Assembly: GCA_030386875.1 (NCBI GenBank)
Contig: CM059576.1
Coordinates: 11,499,058 to 11,563,057 of the forward strand
Direction: 5' to 3'
DNA: 64,000 bases
DNA from: Morinoia aosen
Taxonomy: Eukaryota; Arthropoda; Malacostraca; Amphipoda; Talitridae
The first letter of the stretch is position 1; the number at the start of each line of letters is the position of its first letter. The notes under the pieces were generated by a model that was given only the letters and a program-made list of their open reading frames with translations, searched no databases and was not told where the DNA came from. The translations under genes were made by a program, and so were the position numbers. Shown one piece after another: positions 22,050 to 36,432 of the stretch.

Positions 22050-22670
22050 GATGCAACTTTGGAACAAAAACTGACACGAAATTTCCGTGAGTTTGGGTGA
22101 GTTTCAAAACATGTTTGTCCGGGGTTTTGGTGATACTTGAGAGTTCGAGCAGTTGACATCTTATTCGAAAAGCTTGGTCCTAGTTGCAGCAAGTTTTACA
22201 GAGTGCCATCTTTCGAAATTCAAATTTTGTGCAACTTTAAAGTTGAAGTAAAAAAACGCGTTTTTTCAAAGGTCATTTTTGGCCGCCATTTGTGACGTTG
22301 TTTGACCGAGTGAGGACTTCAAAAGTTGATACCACCCAGATTTAAACTTTTTCTCAAAGGTATCAAGTTTACAGTTTGCCATGAGTGATGCTTTTCTCAA
22401 AAAAATGTCCCAAACACAAGCCCCAAACCCTCAAAAAACCGCCTCAAACTTGTTTGAGGAAAATGGGTGCGACCCACGAAAAACTTTATTTAACACTTTC
22501 TGCTCGGTTTTTGGTCGTACATACCATAATTCTTTTGCTGGTCGAATTTCGGCTTCGTTTGAGCGTCAGAATTTTTTTTCCATTTTTTCAGCTTATTTCG
22601 GATATTCGTCCCCCCCAAAAGCCCACTTGCTTACCTTCGACAGAGTTGAAAAAACACTTGAATGATGCGC
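22050..22670 (+). other. X-type alternative block in R4
   Basis: Shares with R9 the words GGAACAAAA, GACACGAAATTTCCGTGAG, CTGCTCGGTTTTTGGTCG and CGTCCCCCCCAAAAGCCC, which other units lack. Inside it, about 22110-22230 instead follows the P/R1 version (TTTGTCCGGGGTTTTGGTG), so the block is itself a mosaic. Confidence 0.75.
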
Positions 22671-25440
22671 CTCGACGAGACCTTTCGTTTGGTACCACGC
22701 TCAAAGTTGTAGCTCATCAAACTTTTGAAAAAAGTCTAAAAAACTAAAATTGGGGCTCAAATCTCGTGAATTTTTCTAAGTCCTTAGGGGTGAAATATTC
22801 GATCCCAATTTAAGGCCTTTAAAAGGCTTTTCATGGGTTTTCGACCACTCGCATGTCCAAGTAACGACAGGAAATTGATGTTTTCGTTAGTTTTGTTAGG
22901 AAATGAGTGCTTGATAATGATTTTTTCGATTTCGAAGTTTTACTCATTTTATGTCCATTTAGGCACTCGCAGCTATTTTTCAAGGCTTCGACAGTGTTAC
23001 TAGAGTTGTTAGAAATATTTGTTCTCTTCGAAGTGACCCCGAAAACACGTATTTTTGAGCACTCATTTTTCACTCAATTAGAGTATGCATCAATTTTTAC
23101 TTTTTTGATGCGTTTATCGACGTCCTACGAAAAAATTTATGGAGATGAAATGTGTTGAAAATTGCCGATTTACCCTATGGTAAAGTCTTTGCACCTCCGA
23201 AGGCTTGTTTGAAATTATTTTTTTCAAATCCAAAATTTCGAGTCGTAAAATTTACAAGTCCAGATGCTTAGAGACAAGGGGCCGATGACTGCAAGTCGAC
23301 GTAATATTTGATATCGATTTTCTCTAAATGTTTCGATGTTTTAAACGTCAATTTTTGATGACTATAGCACATTATTTGAATGTTAGGAAATCCATTGATT
23401 GATACATACCAGAAAATGAGCTCATTTTTTTCTCGTACATCGATTTCGCTGTTAATTTGTGCGACGCTAGTCCTAAGAACCGCGATGCCATTTGTTTCAA
23501 ACTTGAGGTAAGCACTAATGTTGTTCGTTTCAATGTATGCCACCAAGATAAAAGTCTTGTAATAGATGCTCTCATATACATGCAAAGTGAGTGAAATTTT
23601 AAAACGCTCATTTCTGCTCACTTAGCGTTTTGAAGAGGAAGAAACTGTTGGCGACTGATGAAGAATAAGAGGGTTTGCAGAGTTGCCGGCTAGTGATTTT
23701 AATTATGGTACATTGAGCGTGCAAACAATATAATACTCGGCATATGTCATCAATGACTCATCAAAATCGAGCGATATCTCGTATTTGAGCTCTTTGATTG
23801 TGGATCAAAATTCATGATGAGTTTTTATTGGCGTATTTTATTCATGGAATTCTGAAATATGCCTGCAAATGATCGAGATACTGACACACACATTTCGTAT
23901 TGTAAACGGCTCATTAATAAACGAGCGTTTTGGAATAGAGCGCATCATGCTGGGGCTGTCGATCACGATATGGGGTACTGTGAGTTGATGTTTCACTCAG
24001 TAATTTTGATGATTGAGAGAAGATATTGGAGGGTCTTTTGAGTCAGGAACTTTTGAGCTGTGCACTGAAACTTTGTTTGGGAATAAGTACGAGAACTCAT
24101 TGATTTACTCACTCATATTCCCATCAGTTGCACGTATCGTTTCTAGGAAAAACTGAGTGTAAGTGAGTAGACACCATTTCGACGCTCACTCATGGCTCAT
24201 ATTTTGTGAGTGAGTGTTCCTGATATGGTTTGAATTTTTGAGAGGTTTTGCGGATCTCAAATATTTTATTTACGGAAACTAAAATATTATTACTGAAATA
24301 TTTCCGAAAATTCGTAAATTCTCACTCGGACTTTGTTCAGGCTTCTATTTCGGTCAGAAATTTGGACATAGAGGTGGTAACACATTTAAATTGTTTCCGC
24401 TCATGAAATGCCTCATTTTGAGGAATTATGATCTTAAATGGGGAATTTAACTCACTCAAACGTAGATGCTGTTAGTGAGTTCATTGGGGGCTGCAAATCG
24501 GTCAAGCTATTGTATATGATGAGACAAAAGATTTTGTAATGTTTTTCGGGACGAAAATTGACCAGTTGCGTGTTCAAATCCCAAAACATGAATTTATTTA
24601 GAAATTCAGAAAATCACTCATTTCACATTCTTCAGTGCCGAAATTTGCATGATACGTGAGGATGTAGATATGTGATAGCATTTCTTTCGTCTTCAGCAAG
24701 TGGGAGTTATCTAAGATATTGATTTTTTTTCATTTTCAATGATGATGCATCGGTGAACTCGGTCAACAATTGAGTGAAATTTTAATTAGGCATATCTTTT
24801 TCTGCATTGAAGCTATATGTCCGATATTTTGATACAACGTAGATATGAATGAGTAGTGTCTATATTGACATTTTGAGAACGGTGCAAATGATATTTTGGG
24901 GAAAATGAGTAATTTTCTAAAATTCCATACTTGTTTAATTTGACGATTTGGGGTACTTAGAAATAAGCTAGAAACTTCATTTTGGGCTCAAATGAAGCGG
25001 AATCCAAAGCAGGGTGTGAATTATGGGGTTAAAATTTTTTTCATTCATTAATTTTTGATATATGAACAAATGAGTTTTTAAAAATGTTTTGGCCGTTATT
25101 TCGTCATTGGAACGTGTTTTGAACCGTTTTTGGGGCCAAATGGGACATTTCGACTTGTGCAATGACCACGCAATTGAAAATTTTGGAAAAAATTAGAGAA
25201 AAGTCCACGGATATTGAAATGTTATTTTCAATGGAAAATCGCCAAAAAATGAGAATCGCTGCAGCTAACAATTTGATTACCATTCAGACTGACACTTTTA
25301 GGGCCGTTAGTAAACTCTACGGGGTAAATACGCCAAAAACGCGTATAAATGACACATGAATTCCATTTTTCAGAGTTTGAAAGTGATTCGAGGTAGTTGC
25401 AGTGTCCCGCGAGTTTGACTAATATCTGAGTAACAATTAT

Positions 25441-25532
25441 GCCGCTCGGCGAGTTGCGTAGCGCTCGTCGAGCGGCCCCAAAACTTAAGCTCGATTTGCT
25501 CGACCCCTGAATTTAACGCGCGACAGCGCGTT
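25441..25532. other. Hairpin A plus C module, copy 5
   Basis: Hairpin A identical; hairpin C complete at 25515-25532. Confidence 0.85.
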
Positions 25533-26449
25533 CCCCAATGATTATCTGTAAGGAGCTGAACAGGTGTCGATATTTTTCTATTAAACGAGAATGATCTTTG
25601 GTTTTGATGCCAGATTGCGGTTATAGTTTCATTGAGTGATTTTTATTTTATTGATGATTTATTACTGTTTTGTTTTTGATTGTTGCGGGATTGGATTATT
25701 TAAAGGCTCTGCATGAATAACTGAGACGCCATCTGACGTGTGGTGATTTACAGCTAATTCACATCATTTATTCCTGGAAACAAATATATTTTAGATTTTT
25801 GGGGTTCATTTGGGAATATTGCTAATAATTGAATATATCATGAAGTTGGTGAATATTTGGCGTTTTCTGTTGAAGGTTTCAAATGAATTTTCAGAACAAA
25901 AGGTTAATATCGCCTGTGAAAGTGAGTATTCTATTCTTATTTGAGAGGTGGCTATTTTTGTGGGTTATGGGAAGCCAAATTTTCGAGCGTCTGTGTTTGG
26001 TAAAATTTTGAACAGGTTTTAAAGAATATATTTTTTTTCCGCATGTATAAGTAAAATTTTGAATGAGGTTATGTAATTCAACTTGGGACCAGGAATTGTT
26101 TAATATATTCTGGTCGAATGGACAATCATATTTATATGGTTTTAAGTATGTTCTACCGGAGGTAATTTCTGGATTTTATACTGAAATTTCTCTTTCTTCT
26201 TGACTCGGTTTAGAATATTGCGAAGCAACTTGCAGTCGATCTTCATGTAAGGGATTTAGGTAATTTTAAGTTTTGATTTAGGTGAAGGTATTCCATTTTT
26301 TGCAGCATAGGTTCAATTCCGTTGGGGAAATTGATACGAAACAGAGGTTAGACGTCAAGTTAGATGGAATAAAATAAGAGAGGTCACAAATTCAACAATA
26401 AAATATGATAGAATATGTTTTCTTTTCTACTCAGGATAAAATAGCTTTG

Positions 26450-26560
26450 GTTGGTTTAGAATAGACTAGGTTGGGTTAGATTGGACTAGGTTGGGTTAGA
26501 TTAGTTTAGGTTGGGTTAGATTAGTTTAGGTTGGGTTAGATTAGTTTAGGTTGGGTTAAT
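26450..26560 (+). repeat. 20-bp minisatellite, 5 copies (R5)
   Basis: Two ACTAGG copies (one with ATTGGACTAGG) followed by three TTTAGG copies. Confidence 0.88.
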
Positions 26561-26833
26561 AATATAAGACGTTTCCATCTGATTGATTTGTTAAGGATGT
26601 GTTATTCATAAAAAGAGGTCGGTGAAATGATTTTTGACCTGTTAATATATGGTTGTTAAGTTTTATACATGGTATTTGTTAATGGTATCGGAAAATGAAT
26701 TGATGTTGGTGTTTGAAAGTTGAACATAGAAATTGAAGTGAAAGACAATGCACATGTCGGTTCGTGAATTGAGACGATGGTGTATCTAATTGTGTTGGCC
26801 AATTGTGGTTATTTTGATAAGTGTGCGCGACAT

Positions 26834-27032
26834 GTTGGTGTGTATATGTGTGTATGTGTGTGGGAGTGTGTGTAAGAGTGTGAATGTTTGGGGTTATGAG
26901 GTGTTTGTGTGTGTTTGTGTGTGTGTGTGTGGTCCGCCCCCGGTCTGTGCTGGTTTTTGCGCGGGCGGACCCTCGCAGAGGTTCCGGAGGAAAACTAAAA
27001 CAAAATAGCGCAAAAAAAAAAAAAAAAAAAAA
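26834..27032 (+). repeat. TG tract, hairpin B and A-tract module (R5)
   Basis: Hairpin B at 26931-26971, R-type small stem, A-tract spelling AAAACAAAATAGCGC. Confidence 0.87.
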
Positions 27033-30000
27033 TTTCATAAAAATCTGGGTGGCCGCGCCGAGTAAAGAAGGACTGTAGTGCGTACGTGTAGTGCATGGGC
27101 GCATTCTCGGAAACGGCTGGTCCCAGCGCGCTCAAATTTGGTGAGCAGAAAGACCTCCATCTCGACATTATCTGTGCCAAGTTTCGTTTCGATCGTGCGA
27201 AAATTTTAAATTTAATGAAGGTTCAATGGTGAAAAATAGCCAAAAATTGCACTTTTTCAAACTGCTGCCAAACATACTTAGAATGCACCTAGGCGGCCTA
27301 AATTACAGGATGTGGTAGATAAAATGTTGGAGTAGGTGCTGAGGTTGCCATTTTGCGATACGTTGATAAAAAGTATCCCTTTGAGCTCCTCAAAGTTGAC
27401 CAAAAATTTTTTTTTCGATTTCAGTCGAAATTTTGACATTTTTTATTGGACAAACTACGTGAGTTTGCAATTTCAAACTTTGATAGGTGATAGATTTTTG
27501 GAAGTTCTACTCACCATAAAATCAGCAATTCTCAAAACGATTAAGTTTCGATGTAAATTTGGATTTAATTTTTTTCAAAAATTTATAAGATTTCGGGACG
27601 TCGTCCAAACATAGTCCTGAGTTTTGGGGACGATACCTGGAGGTCTCAAACCTTGAGGGCTTGTTTGAAAAGCTTTGTAGTATTTCAAATATGTTTTACA
27701 GAGTGCCATCATTAGTAACTTAGATTTTGTGCAACTTTAAAGTTGAAGTAAAAAAACGCGTTTTTTTAAAGGTCATTTTTGGCCGCCATTTCTGGCGTTG
27801 TTTGATCGAGTGGAGATTCCAAACTTTGATACCTCCGAGAATGAATCTTTTTCTCAAAGTTATCAAATTTACAGACCATCATGAGCAATACTTTTTTTAA
27901 AAAACTGTCCCAAACACAGCCCCCAAAACCTCTGAAAATCTTTCCAAGCGTGCGTGTGGAAAATGGGTGCGACCCACGAAAAACTTTATTTAACATTTTT
28001 TGCGAGTTTTGCGGTCCTACATACGAAGACTTTTTTGTGGAAAGATTGCTCGAAATTTTTTTTCGTTTTATTGAATTTTGCGATTTTAACAGTAAAATGG
28101 CCTATTCCATCTCCTCTAAGGCCCCCTTTTGCTTGCCTCAGGATATCGAAATTCTCATGAGTGATGCGCCTCAGCGAGACCTTTCGTTTGGTACCAAACT
28201 CAAAGTTGTAGCTCTGAATACTTTTGAGAAAAATCCAAAAAACTAAAAATGGGGCTCATATCTCGTGAATTTATCTAAGTCCATAGAGGTGAAAAATTCG
28301 GTCTCAATTTAAGGCCTCATTAGGGCTTTTCATGGATTTTCGACCACTCCCATGTCCAAGTAACGACAGAAAATTGATGTTTTCGATAGTTTCTTTTATA
28401 AATGAGTGTTTGGTGATGATTTTTCCGATTTCGAAGTTTTACTCATTTTACATCCATTTAGGGACGCAGCAATTTTTAGAGGCATCGAGAGTGTTGCTAG
28501 AGTTGTGAAAAATATTTGTTCTCTTCGAAGAGACCCCGATAAAACGTATTTTTGAGCACTCATTTTTCACTCATTTAGAGTATGCATCAATTTTTACTTT
28601 TTTGATGCGTTTATCGACGTCGTACGAAAAAATTTATAGAGATGAAATGTGTTGCAAATTGCCGATTTACCCTTAGGTTAAGTCTTTGCACCTCCGACGG
28701 CTCATTTGAAATTTTTTTTTCAGATCCAAAATTTCGAGTCGTCAAATTTACAAGTCCAGATGCTTAGAAACAATGGGCCGAATACTGCAAGTCGACGCAA
28801 TATTTGATATCGATTTTCTCGAAAAGTTTCAGTGTATCAAACGTCAATTTTTGATGACTATATCACATTATTTTAATGTTAAGAAATCCATTGAATGATA
28901 TATACCAGAAAATGAGCTCATTTTTTTCTCGTATATCGATTTCGCTGTTAATTTGTGCGACGCTAGTCCTAAGAACCGCGATGCCATTTGTTTCAAACTT
29001 GAGGTAAGCACTATTGTTGTTCGTTTCAATGAATGCCGCCATGATGAAAGTGTTGTAATAGATGCTCTCATATATATGCAAAGTGAGTGAAATTTTAAAA
29101 CGCTCATTTCTGCTCACTTAGCGTTTGAAGAGGAAGAAACTGTTGGCGACTGGTGAAGAATAAGAGGGTTTGCAGAGTTGCCGGCTGATGATTTTAGTTA
29201 TGATACAATGAGCATGCAAACAATATAATACTCGGCAAATATCATCAATGACTCATCAAAATCGAGCTATATCTCGTATTTGAGCTATTTGATTGTGGAT
29301 CCAAATTCATGATGAGTTTTTATTGGCGTATTTTATTCATGGAATTCTGAAATATGCCTGCAAATGGTCGAGATACTGATACACACATTTCGTATTGGAA
29401 ACGGCTCATTAATAAACAAGTGTTTTGGAATAGAGCGCATCATGCTGGGGCTGTCGATCACGATATGGGGTACTGTGAGTTGATGTTTCACTCATTAATT
29501 TTGATGATTGAGAGAAGATATTGGAGGGTCTTTTGAGTCAGGAACTTTTGAGCTGTGCACTGAAACTTTGTTTGGGAATAAGTACGAGAACTCATTGATT
29601 TACTCACTCATATTCCCATCAGTTGCACGTATCGTTTCTACTAAAAACTGAGTGTGAGTGAGTAGACACTGTTTCGACGCTCACTCATGGCTCATATTTT
29701 GTGAGTGTGTGTTCCTGATATGGATTGAATTTTTGAGAGGTTTTGCGGATCTCAAATATTTTATTTACGGAAACTAAAATATTATTACTGAAATATTTCC
29801 GAAAATTCGTAAATTCTCACTCGGACTTTGTTCAGGCTTCTATTTCGGTCAGAAATTGGGACATAGAGGTGGTAACACATGTAAATTGTTTCCGCTCATG
29901 AAATGCCTCATTTTGAGGAATTATGATCTTAAATGGGGAATTTCACTCACTCAAACGTAGATGCTGTTAGTGAGTTCATTGGGGGCTGCAAATCGGTCAA

Positions 30001-30935
30001 GCTATTGTATATGATGAGACAAAAGATTTTGTAATGTTTTTCGGGACGAAAATTGACCAGTTGCGTGTTCAAATCCCAAAACATGAATTTATTTAGAAAT
30101 TCAGAAAATCACTCATTTCACATTCTTCAGTGCCGAAATTTGCATGATACGTGAGGATGTAGATATGTGATAGCATTTCTTTCGTCTTCAGCAAGTGGGA
30201 GTTATCTAAGATATTGATTTTTTTCATTTTCAATGATGATGCATCGGTGAACTCGGTCAACAATTGAGTGAAATTTTAATTAGGCATATCTTTTTCTGCA
30301 TTGAAGCTATATGTCCGATATTTTGATACAACGTAGATATGAATGAGTAGTGTCTATATTGACATTTTGAGAACGGTGCAAATGATATTTTGGGGAAAAT
30401 GAGTAATTTTCTAAAATTCCATACTTGTTTAATTTGACGATTTGGGGTACTTAGAAATAAGCTAGAAACTTCATTTTAGGCTCAAAAGAATCGGAATCCA
30501 AAGCAGATTGTGAATTATGGGGTTAAAATTTTTTTCATTCATTAATTTTTGATATATGGACAAATGAGTTTTTAAAAATGTTTTGGCCATTATTTCGTCA
30601 TTGGAACGTGTTTTGAACCGTTTTTGGGGCCAAATGGGACATTTCGAGTTGTGCAATGACCACGCATTTTAAGAATTTATGAAAAAATTCGATAAAAGTC
30701 CACGGATATTAAAATGTTATTTGCAATGGAAATACGCTAAAAAATGAGAATCGCTGCAACTACCAATTTGATTACCATACAGACAGATACTTTTAGGGCC
30801 GTTAGTAAACTCTACGGGGTGAATACGCTAAAAATGCATAAAAATGACACAAAAATTGTATTTTTCAGAGTTTGGAAGTGATTCGAAGTAAATGCAGTGT
30901 CCCTTGAGTTGGACTAATATCTGAGCAACAATTAT

Positions 30936-31027
30936 GCCGCTCGGCGAGTTGCGTAGCGCTCGTCGAGCGGCCCAAAAACTTAAGCTCGATTTACTCGACC
31001 CCTGAATTTAACGCGCGACAGCGCGTT
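30936..31027. other. Hairpin A plus C module, copy 6
   Basis: Hairpin A identical; hairpin C complete. Right flank GGCCCAAAAACTTAAG combines two variants. Confidence 0.85.
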
Positions 31028-31949
31028 CCACAACTATTATCTGTAAGGAGATGAACAGGTGTCTATGTTTTTCTATTAAATGAGAATTATCTTTGGTTTT
31101 GATGTCGGATTGCGATGGTAGTTTTATTTAGTGATGATTTTTATTTTGTTGTGGATTAATGATTGTTTTGTTTTAGATTGGAGCATGTTTAGTTTATTCA
31201 AGGGCCCTGCATGAATTACTGAGACTCTATCTGATGTATGCTAATTTACCGCTTGTTTGATCATTTAATCCTGAAAACAAATATAAAATGGGGTTGTTGG
31301 GGTTAATTTGAGAAATTATTGATAGTAATTGGATCTGTCATGAAGTTGGTGAGTATTTGGCGTTTTCTGTTGAAGGTTTCAAATGAATTTTCAGAACGAA
31401 AGGTTTGTATCGCTTTTGAAACTGAGTAATCTATTTTGATTTGAGAGGTAGCAATTTTTGTGGGTTATGGGAAGCCAAATTTTCGTGCGTCTGTGTTTGG
31501 TAAAATTTCGAATAGCTTTTAAAGAATATATTTTTTTAACCGCATGTATAAGTAAAATTTTGAATGAGGCTTATTTAATTCAACTTGGGACCAGGAATTG
31601 TTTAATGTATTCTGGTCGAATGGACCATCATATTTATATGGTTTTAAGTATGTTCGACCGGAGGTAATATCTGGATTTTATACTGTAATTTCTCTTTCTT
31701 CTTGACTCGGCTTAGAATGTTGTGAAGCAACTTGCAGTCGATCTTCATGTAAGGGATTTAGGTAATTTTAAGTTTTGATTTAGGTGAAGGTATTCCATTT
31801 TTTGCAGCATAGGTTAAATTCCGTTGGGTAAATTGATACGAAACAGAGGTTGGACGTCAAGTTAGATGGAATAAAATAAGAGAGGTCAAAAATTCAACAA
31901 TAAAATAGTATAGAATAGGTTTTCTTTTCTACTCAGGTTAAAATAGCTT

Positions 31950-32060
31950 TGGTTGGTTTAGAATAGACTAGGTTGGGTTAGATTAGACTAGGTTGGGTTA
32001 GATTAGTTTAGGTTGGGTTAGATTAGACTTTTTGGGTTAGGTTAGTTTAGGTTGGGTTAA
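31950..32060 (+). repeat. 20-bp minisatellite, 5 copies (R6)
   Basis: The fourth copy reads AGACTTTTTGGGTTAGGTTAG, shared only with R10. Confidence 0.88.
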
Positions 32061-32335
32061 TAATATAAGACGGTTCCATCTGATTGATTTGTTAGGGATG
32101 TGTTATTCATAAAAAGAGGTCGGTGAAATGATTTTTGACCTGTAAATATATGGTTGGGAAGTTTTATACATGTTATTTGTTAATGGAATCGGAAAATGAA
32201 TTGATGTTGGTGTTTGGAAGTTAAACATAGAGCGTAGAGTGGAATATATATATTGTACGTATCGTTTTTGATTTGAGACGATGGTGTATCTGATTGTGTT
32301 GGATAATTGTGGTTATTTTTAGAAGTGTGCACTGC

Positions 32336-32534
32336 ATGTGTGTGTGTATGTGTGTGTGTGTGTGGGAGTGTGTGTAAGAGTGTGAAGGTTTGGGGTTATG
32401 AGGTGTTTGTGTGTGTTTGTGTGTGTGTGTGTGGTCCGCCCCCGGTCTTTGCTGGTTTTTGCGCGGGCGGACCTCTTTTTGAGGTTCCGAAGGAAAACTA
32501 AAAAAAAAATGCGCAAAAAAAAAAAAAAAAAAAA
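32336..32534 (+). repeat. TG tract, hairpin B and A-tract module (R6)
   Basis: Hairpin B at 32433-32473 with the GGTCTTTGC loop of R2 but the S-type small stem of R3, a new combination. Confidence 0.87.
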
Positions 32535-35500
32535 TTTCATAAAAATCTGGGTGGCCGCGCCGAGTAAAGAAGGACTGTAGTGCGTACGTGTAGTGCATGG
32601 GCGCATTCTCGGAAACGGCTGGTCCCAGCGCGCTCAAATTTGGTGAGCAGAAAGACCCCCATCTCGACATTATCTGTGCCAAGTTTCGTTTCGATCGTGC
32701 GAAAATTTCAAATTTAATGAAGGTTCAATGGTGAAAAATAGCCAAAAATTGCAATTTTTCAAACTGCTGCCAAACATACTTAGAATGCACCTAGGCGGCC
32801 CAAATTACAGGATGTGGTAGATAAAATGTTGGAGTAGGTGCTGAAGTTGCCATTTTGCGATACGTTGATAAAAAGTATCCCTCTGGGCTCTTCAAAAATG
32901 ACCAAAAATTTTTTTTCGATTTTAGTCGAAATTTTGACATTTTTTATTGAACAAACTACGCACGTTTGCAAACTCAAACTTTGATAGGTGATAGATTTTC
33001 AAAAGTTCTACTGACTATAAAATCAGCGGTTCTCAAAACGATTAAGTTTCGATGTAAATTTGGATTTAATTTTTTTAAAAAATTTATAAGATTTCGGGAC
33101 GTCGTCCAAACATAGTCCTGAGTTTTGGGGACGATACCTGGAGGTCTCAAACCTTGAGGGCTTGTTCGAAAAGCTTTGTAGTATTCCAAATATGTTTTAC
33201 AGAGTGCCATCATGGGTTACTTAGATTTTGTGCAACTTTAAAGTTGAAGTAAAAAAACGCGTTTTTTTAAAGGTCATTTTTGGCCGCCATTTCTGGCATT
33301 GTTTAATCGAGTGGAGATTCCAAACTTTGATACCTCCGAGAATGAATCTTTTTCTCAAAGTTATCAAATTTACAGACCATCATGAGCAATACTTTTTTTA
33401 ATAAACTGTCCCAAACACAGCCCCCAAAACCTCTAAAAATCTTTCCAAGCGTGCGTGTGGAAAATGGGTGCGACCCACGAAAAACTTTATTTAACATTTT
33501 TTGCGAGTTTTGCGATCCTACATACGAAGACTTTTTTGTGGAAAGATTGCTTGAAATTTTTTTTCGTTTTATCGAATTTTGCGATTTCAACAGTAAAATA
33601 GCACTTTCTATCTTCTCTAAGACCCCTTTTTTCATGCCTCAGGATATCGAAATTCTCATGAATGATGCGCCTTGGCGAGACCTTTCGTTTGGTACCAAAC
33701 TCAAAGTTGTAGCTCAATAAACTTTTGAGAAAAATCCAAAAAACTAAAATTGGGGCTCAAATCTCGTGATTTTTCTAAGTCCTTAGGGGTGAAACATTCG
33801 ATCCCAATTTAAGGCATTTATAAGGCTTTTCATGGATTTTCGACCACACTTATGTTTAAGTAACGACAGAAAATTGATGTTTTCGTTAGTTTTGTTAAGA
33901 AATGAGTGTTTGGTGATGATTTTTTCGATTTCGAAGTTTTACTCATTTTACATTCATTTAGGGACACGCAGCAATTTTTAGAGGCATCGAGAGTGTTGCT
34001 AGAGTTGTTAGAAATATTTGTTCTCTCAGAAGTGACCCCGATAAAACGTATTTTTGAGCACTCATTTTTCACTCAATTAGAGTATGCATCAATTTTTACT
34101 TTTTTGATGCGTTTATCGACGTCGTACGAAAAAATTTATAGAGATGAAATGTGTTGCAAATTGCCGATTTACCCTTAGGTGAAGTCTTTGCACCTCCGAC
34201 GGCTCATTTGAAATTTTTTTTTCAGATCCAAAATTTCGAGTCGTGAAATTTACAAGTCCAGATGCTTAGAGACAATGGGCCGAATACTGCAAGTCGACGC
34301 AATATTTGATATCGATTTTCTCGAAAAGTTTCAGTGTCTCAAACGTCAATTTTTGATGAATATATCACATTATTTTAATGTTAAGAAATCCATTGAATGA
34401 TATATACCAGAAAATGAGCTCATTTTTTTCTGGTACATCGATTTCGCTGTTAATTTGTGCGACGCTAGTCCTAAGAACCGCGATGCCATTTGTTTCAAAC
34501 TTGAGGTAAGCACTATTGTTGTTCGTTTCAATGAATGCCGCCATGATGAAAGTGTTGTAATAGATGCTCTCATATACATGCAAAGTGAGTGAAATTTTAA
34601 AACGCTCATTTCTGCTCACTTAGCGTTTTGAAGAGGAAGAAACTGTTGGCGACTGATGAAGAATAAGAGGGTTTGCAGAGTTGCCGGCTAGTGATTTTAG
34701 TTATGATACAATGAGCATGCAAACAATACAATACTCGGGAAATGTCATCAATGACTCATCAAAATCGAGCGATATCTCGTATATGAGCTCTTTGATTGTG
34801 GGTCAAAATTCATGATGAGTTTTTATTGGCGTATTTTATTCATGGAATTCTGAAATATGCCTGCAAATGGTCGAGATACTGATACACACATTTCGTATTG
34901 TAAACGGCTCATTAATAAACGAGTGTTTTGGAATAGAGCGCATCATGCTGGGGCTGTCGATCACGATATGGGGTACTGTGAGTTGATGTTTCACTCATTA
35001 ATTTTGATGATTGAGAGAAGATATTGGAGGTTCTTTTGAGTCAGGAACTTTTGAGCTGTGCACTGAAACTTTGTTTGGGAATAAAAACGATAACTCATTG
35101 ATTCATATTCCCATCAGTTGCATGTTTCGCTTTTAGGAAAAACTGAGTGTGAGTGAGTAGACACCGTTTCGAAGCTCACTCAGGGTTCATATTTTGTGAG
35201 TGTGTGTTCCTGATATTGATTGAATTTTTGAGAGGTTTTGCGGATCTCAAATATTTTATTTACGGAAACTAAAATATTATTACTGAAATATTTCCGAAAT
35301 TCGTAAATTCTCACTCGGACTTTGTTCAGGCTTCTATTTCGGTCAGTGATTGGGATATAGGTGTGGTAACCAATGAAAATTGTTTCTGCTCATGAAATGC
35401 CTAATTTTGAGGAATTATGATCTTAAATGGGGAATTTCACTCATTCAAACGTAGATGCTATTGGTGAGTTCAGTGGGGGCTGCAAATCGGTCAAGCTATT

Positions 35501-36432
35501 GTGTTTGATGACACGATGGATTTTGTAATGTTTTGCGGGATGAAAATTGACAAGTTGCGGGTTCGAATCCCAAAACATGAATTATTTCGAAATTCGAAAA
35601 ATCACTCATTTCACATAGTTCAGTGCCGAAATTTGCATGAAACGTGCGTCATGATGTAGAGAAGCGATAGCATTTCTTTCGTCTTCAGCAAGTGGGAGTT
35701 ATCTAAGATATTGATGTTTTTCATTTTCAATGATGATGCATCGGTGAACTCGGTCAACAATTAAGTGAAATTTTAATCAGGCATATCTATTTCTGCATTG
35801 AAGCTATATGTCCGATATTTTGATACAACGTAGATATAAATGAGTAGTGACTATATTGACATTTTGAGAACGGTGCAAATGATATTTTGGGGAAAATGAG
35901 TAATTTTCTAAAATTCCATACCTGTTTAATTTGACGATTTGGGGTACCTAGAAATAAGCTAGAAACTTCATTTTGGGCTCAAATGAAGCGGAATCCAAAG
36001 CAGGGTGTGAATTATGGTGTTAAAGTTATTTTCTTTCATTAATTTTTGATATATGGACAAATGAGTTTTTAAAAATGTTTTGGCCGTTATTTCGTCATTG
36101 GAACGTGTTTTGAACAGTTTATGGGGCCAAATCGGACATTTCGAGTTGTGCAATGACCACGCATTTTAAGAATTTATGAAAAAATTCGATAAAAGTCCAC
36201 GGACATTAAAATGTTATTTTCAATGGTAATACGCTAAAAAATGAAAATCGCTGCAACTACCTATTTGATTACCATACAGACAGATACTTTTAGGGTCATT
36301 AGTAAACTCTACGGGGTAAATACGCTGTAAATGCGTAAAAATGACACAAAAATTGCATTTTTCAGAGTTTGAAAGTGATTCGAAGTAAATGCAGTGTCCC
36401 TCGAGTTGGACTAATATCTGAACAATAATTAT

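Larger units (their letters stand above)
19955..25441 (+). repeat. Megasatellite unit R4 (5487 bp), carries X-type block
   Basis: Complete unit with four minisatellite copies, hairpin B at 21430-21470 (first base of the stem is T instead of G, leaving 8 bp), S flank with loop TCTTT. Dyad cluster 22232-22297 (third dyad broken, TGACG). About 22050-22670 is an alternative 'X' version of the block, shared in large part only with R9. The KpnI palindrome is broken at 22687-22700. The 60-codon frame is open at 23859-24041. Type c at the diagnostic site near 24080 (AAGTACGAGAACTC and an extra TTTACTCAC). Confidence 0.92.
25442..30936 (+). repeat. Megasatellite unit R5 (5495 bp)
   Basis: Complete unit with five minisatellite copies, hairpin B 26931-26971 (R flank), dyad cluster 27732-27797, KpnI palindrome 28186-28199, 60-codon open frame 29354-29536. 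Bases about 27280-29150 resemble R2 and R11. From about 29570 to 30530 it is nearly the same as R4 at an offset of 5495. Type c at the diagnostic site. Confidence 0.93.
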
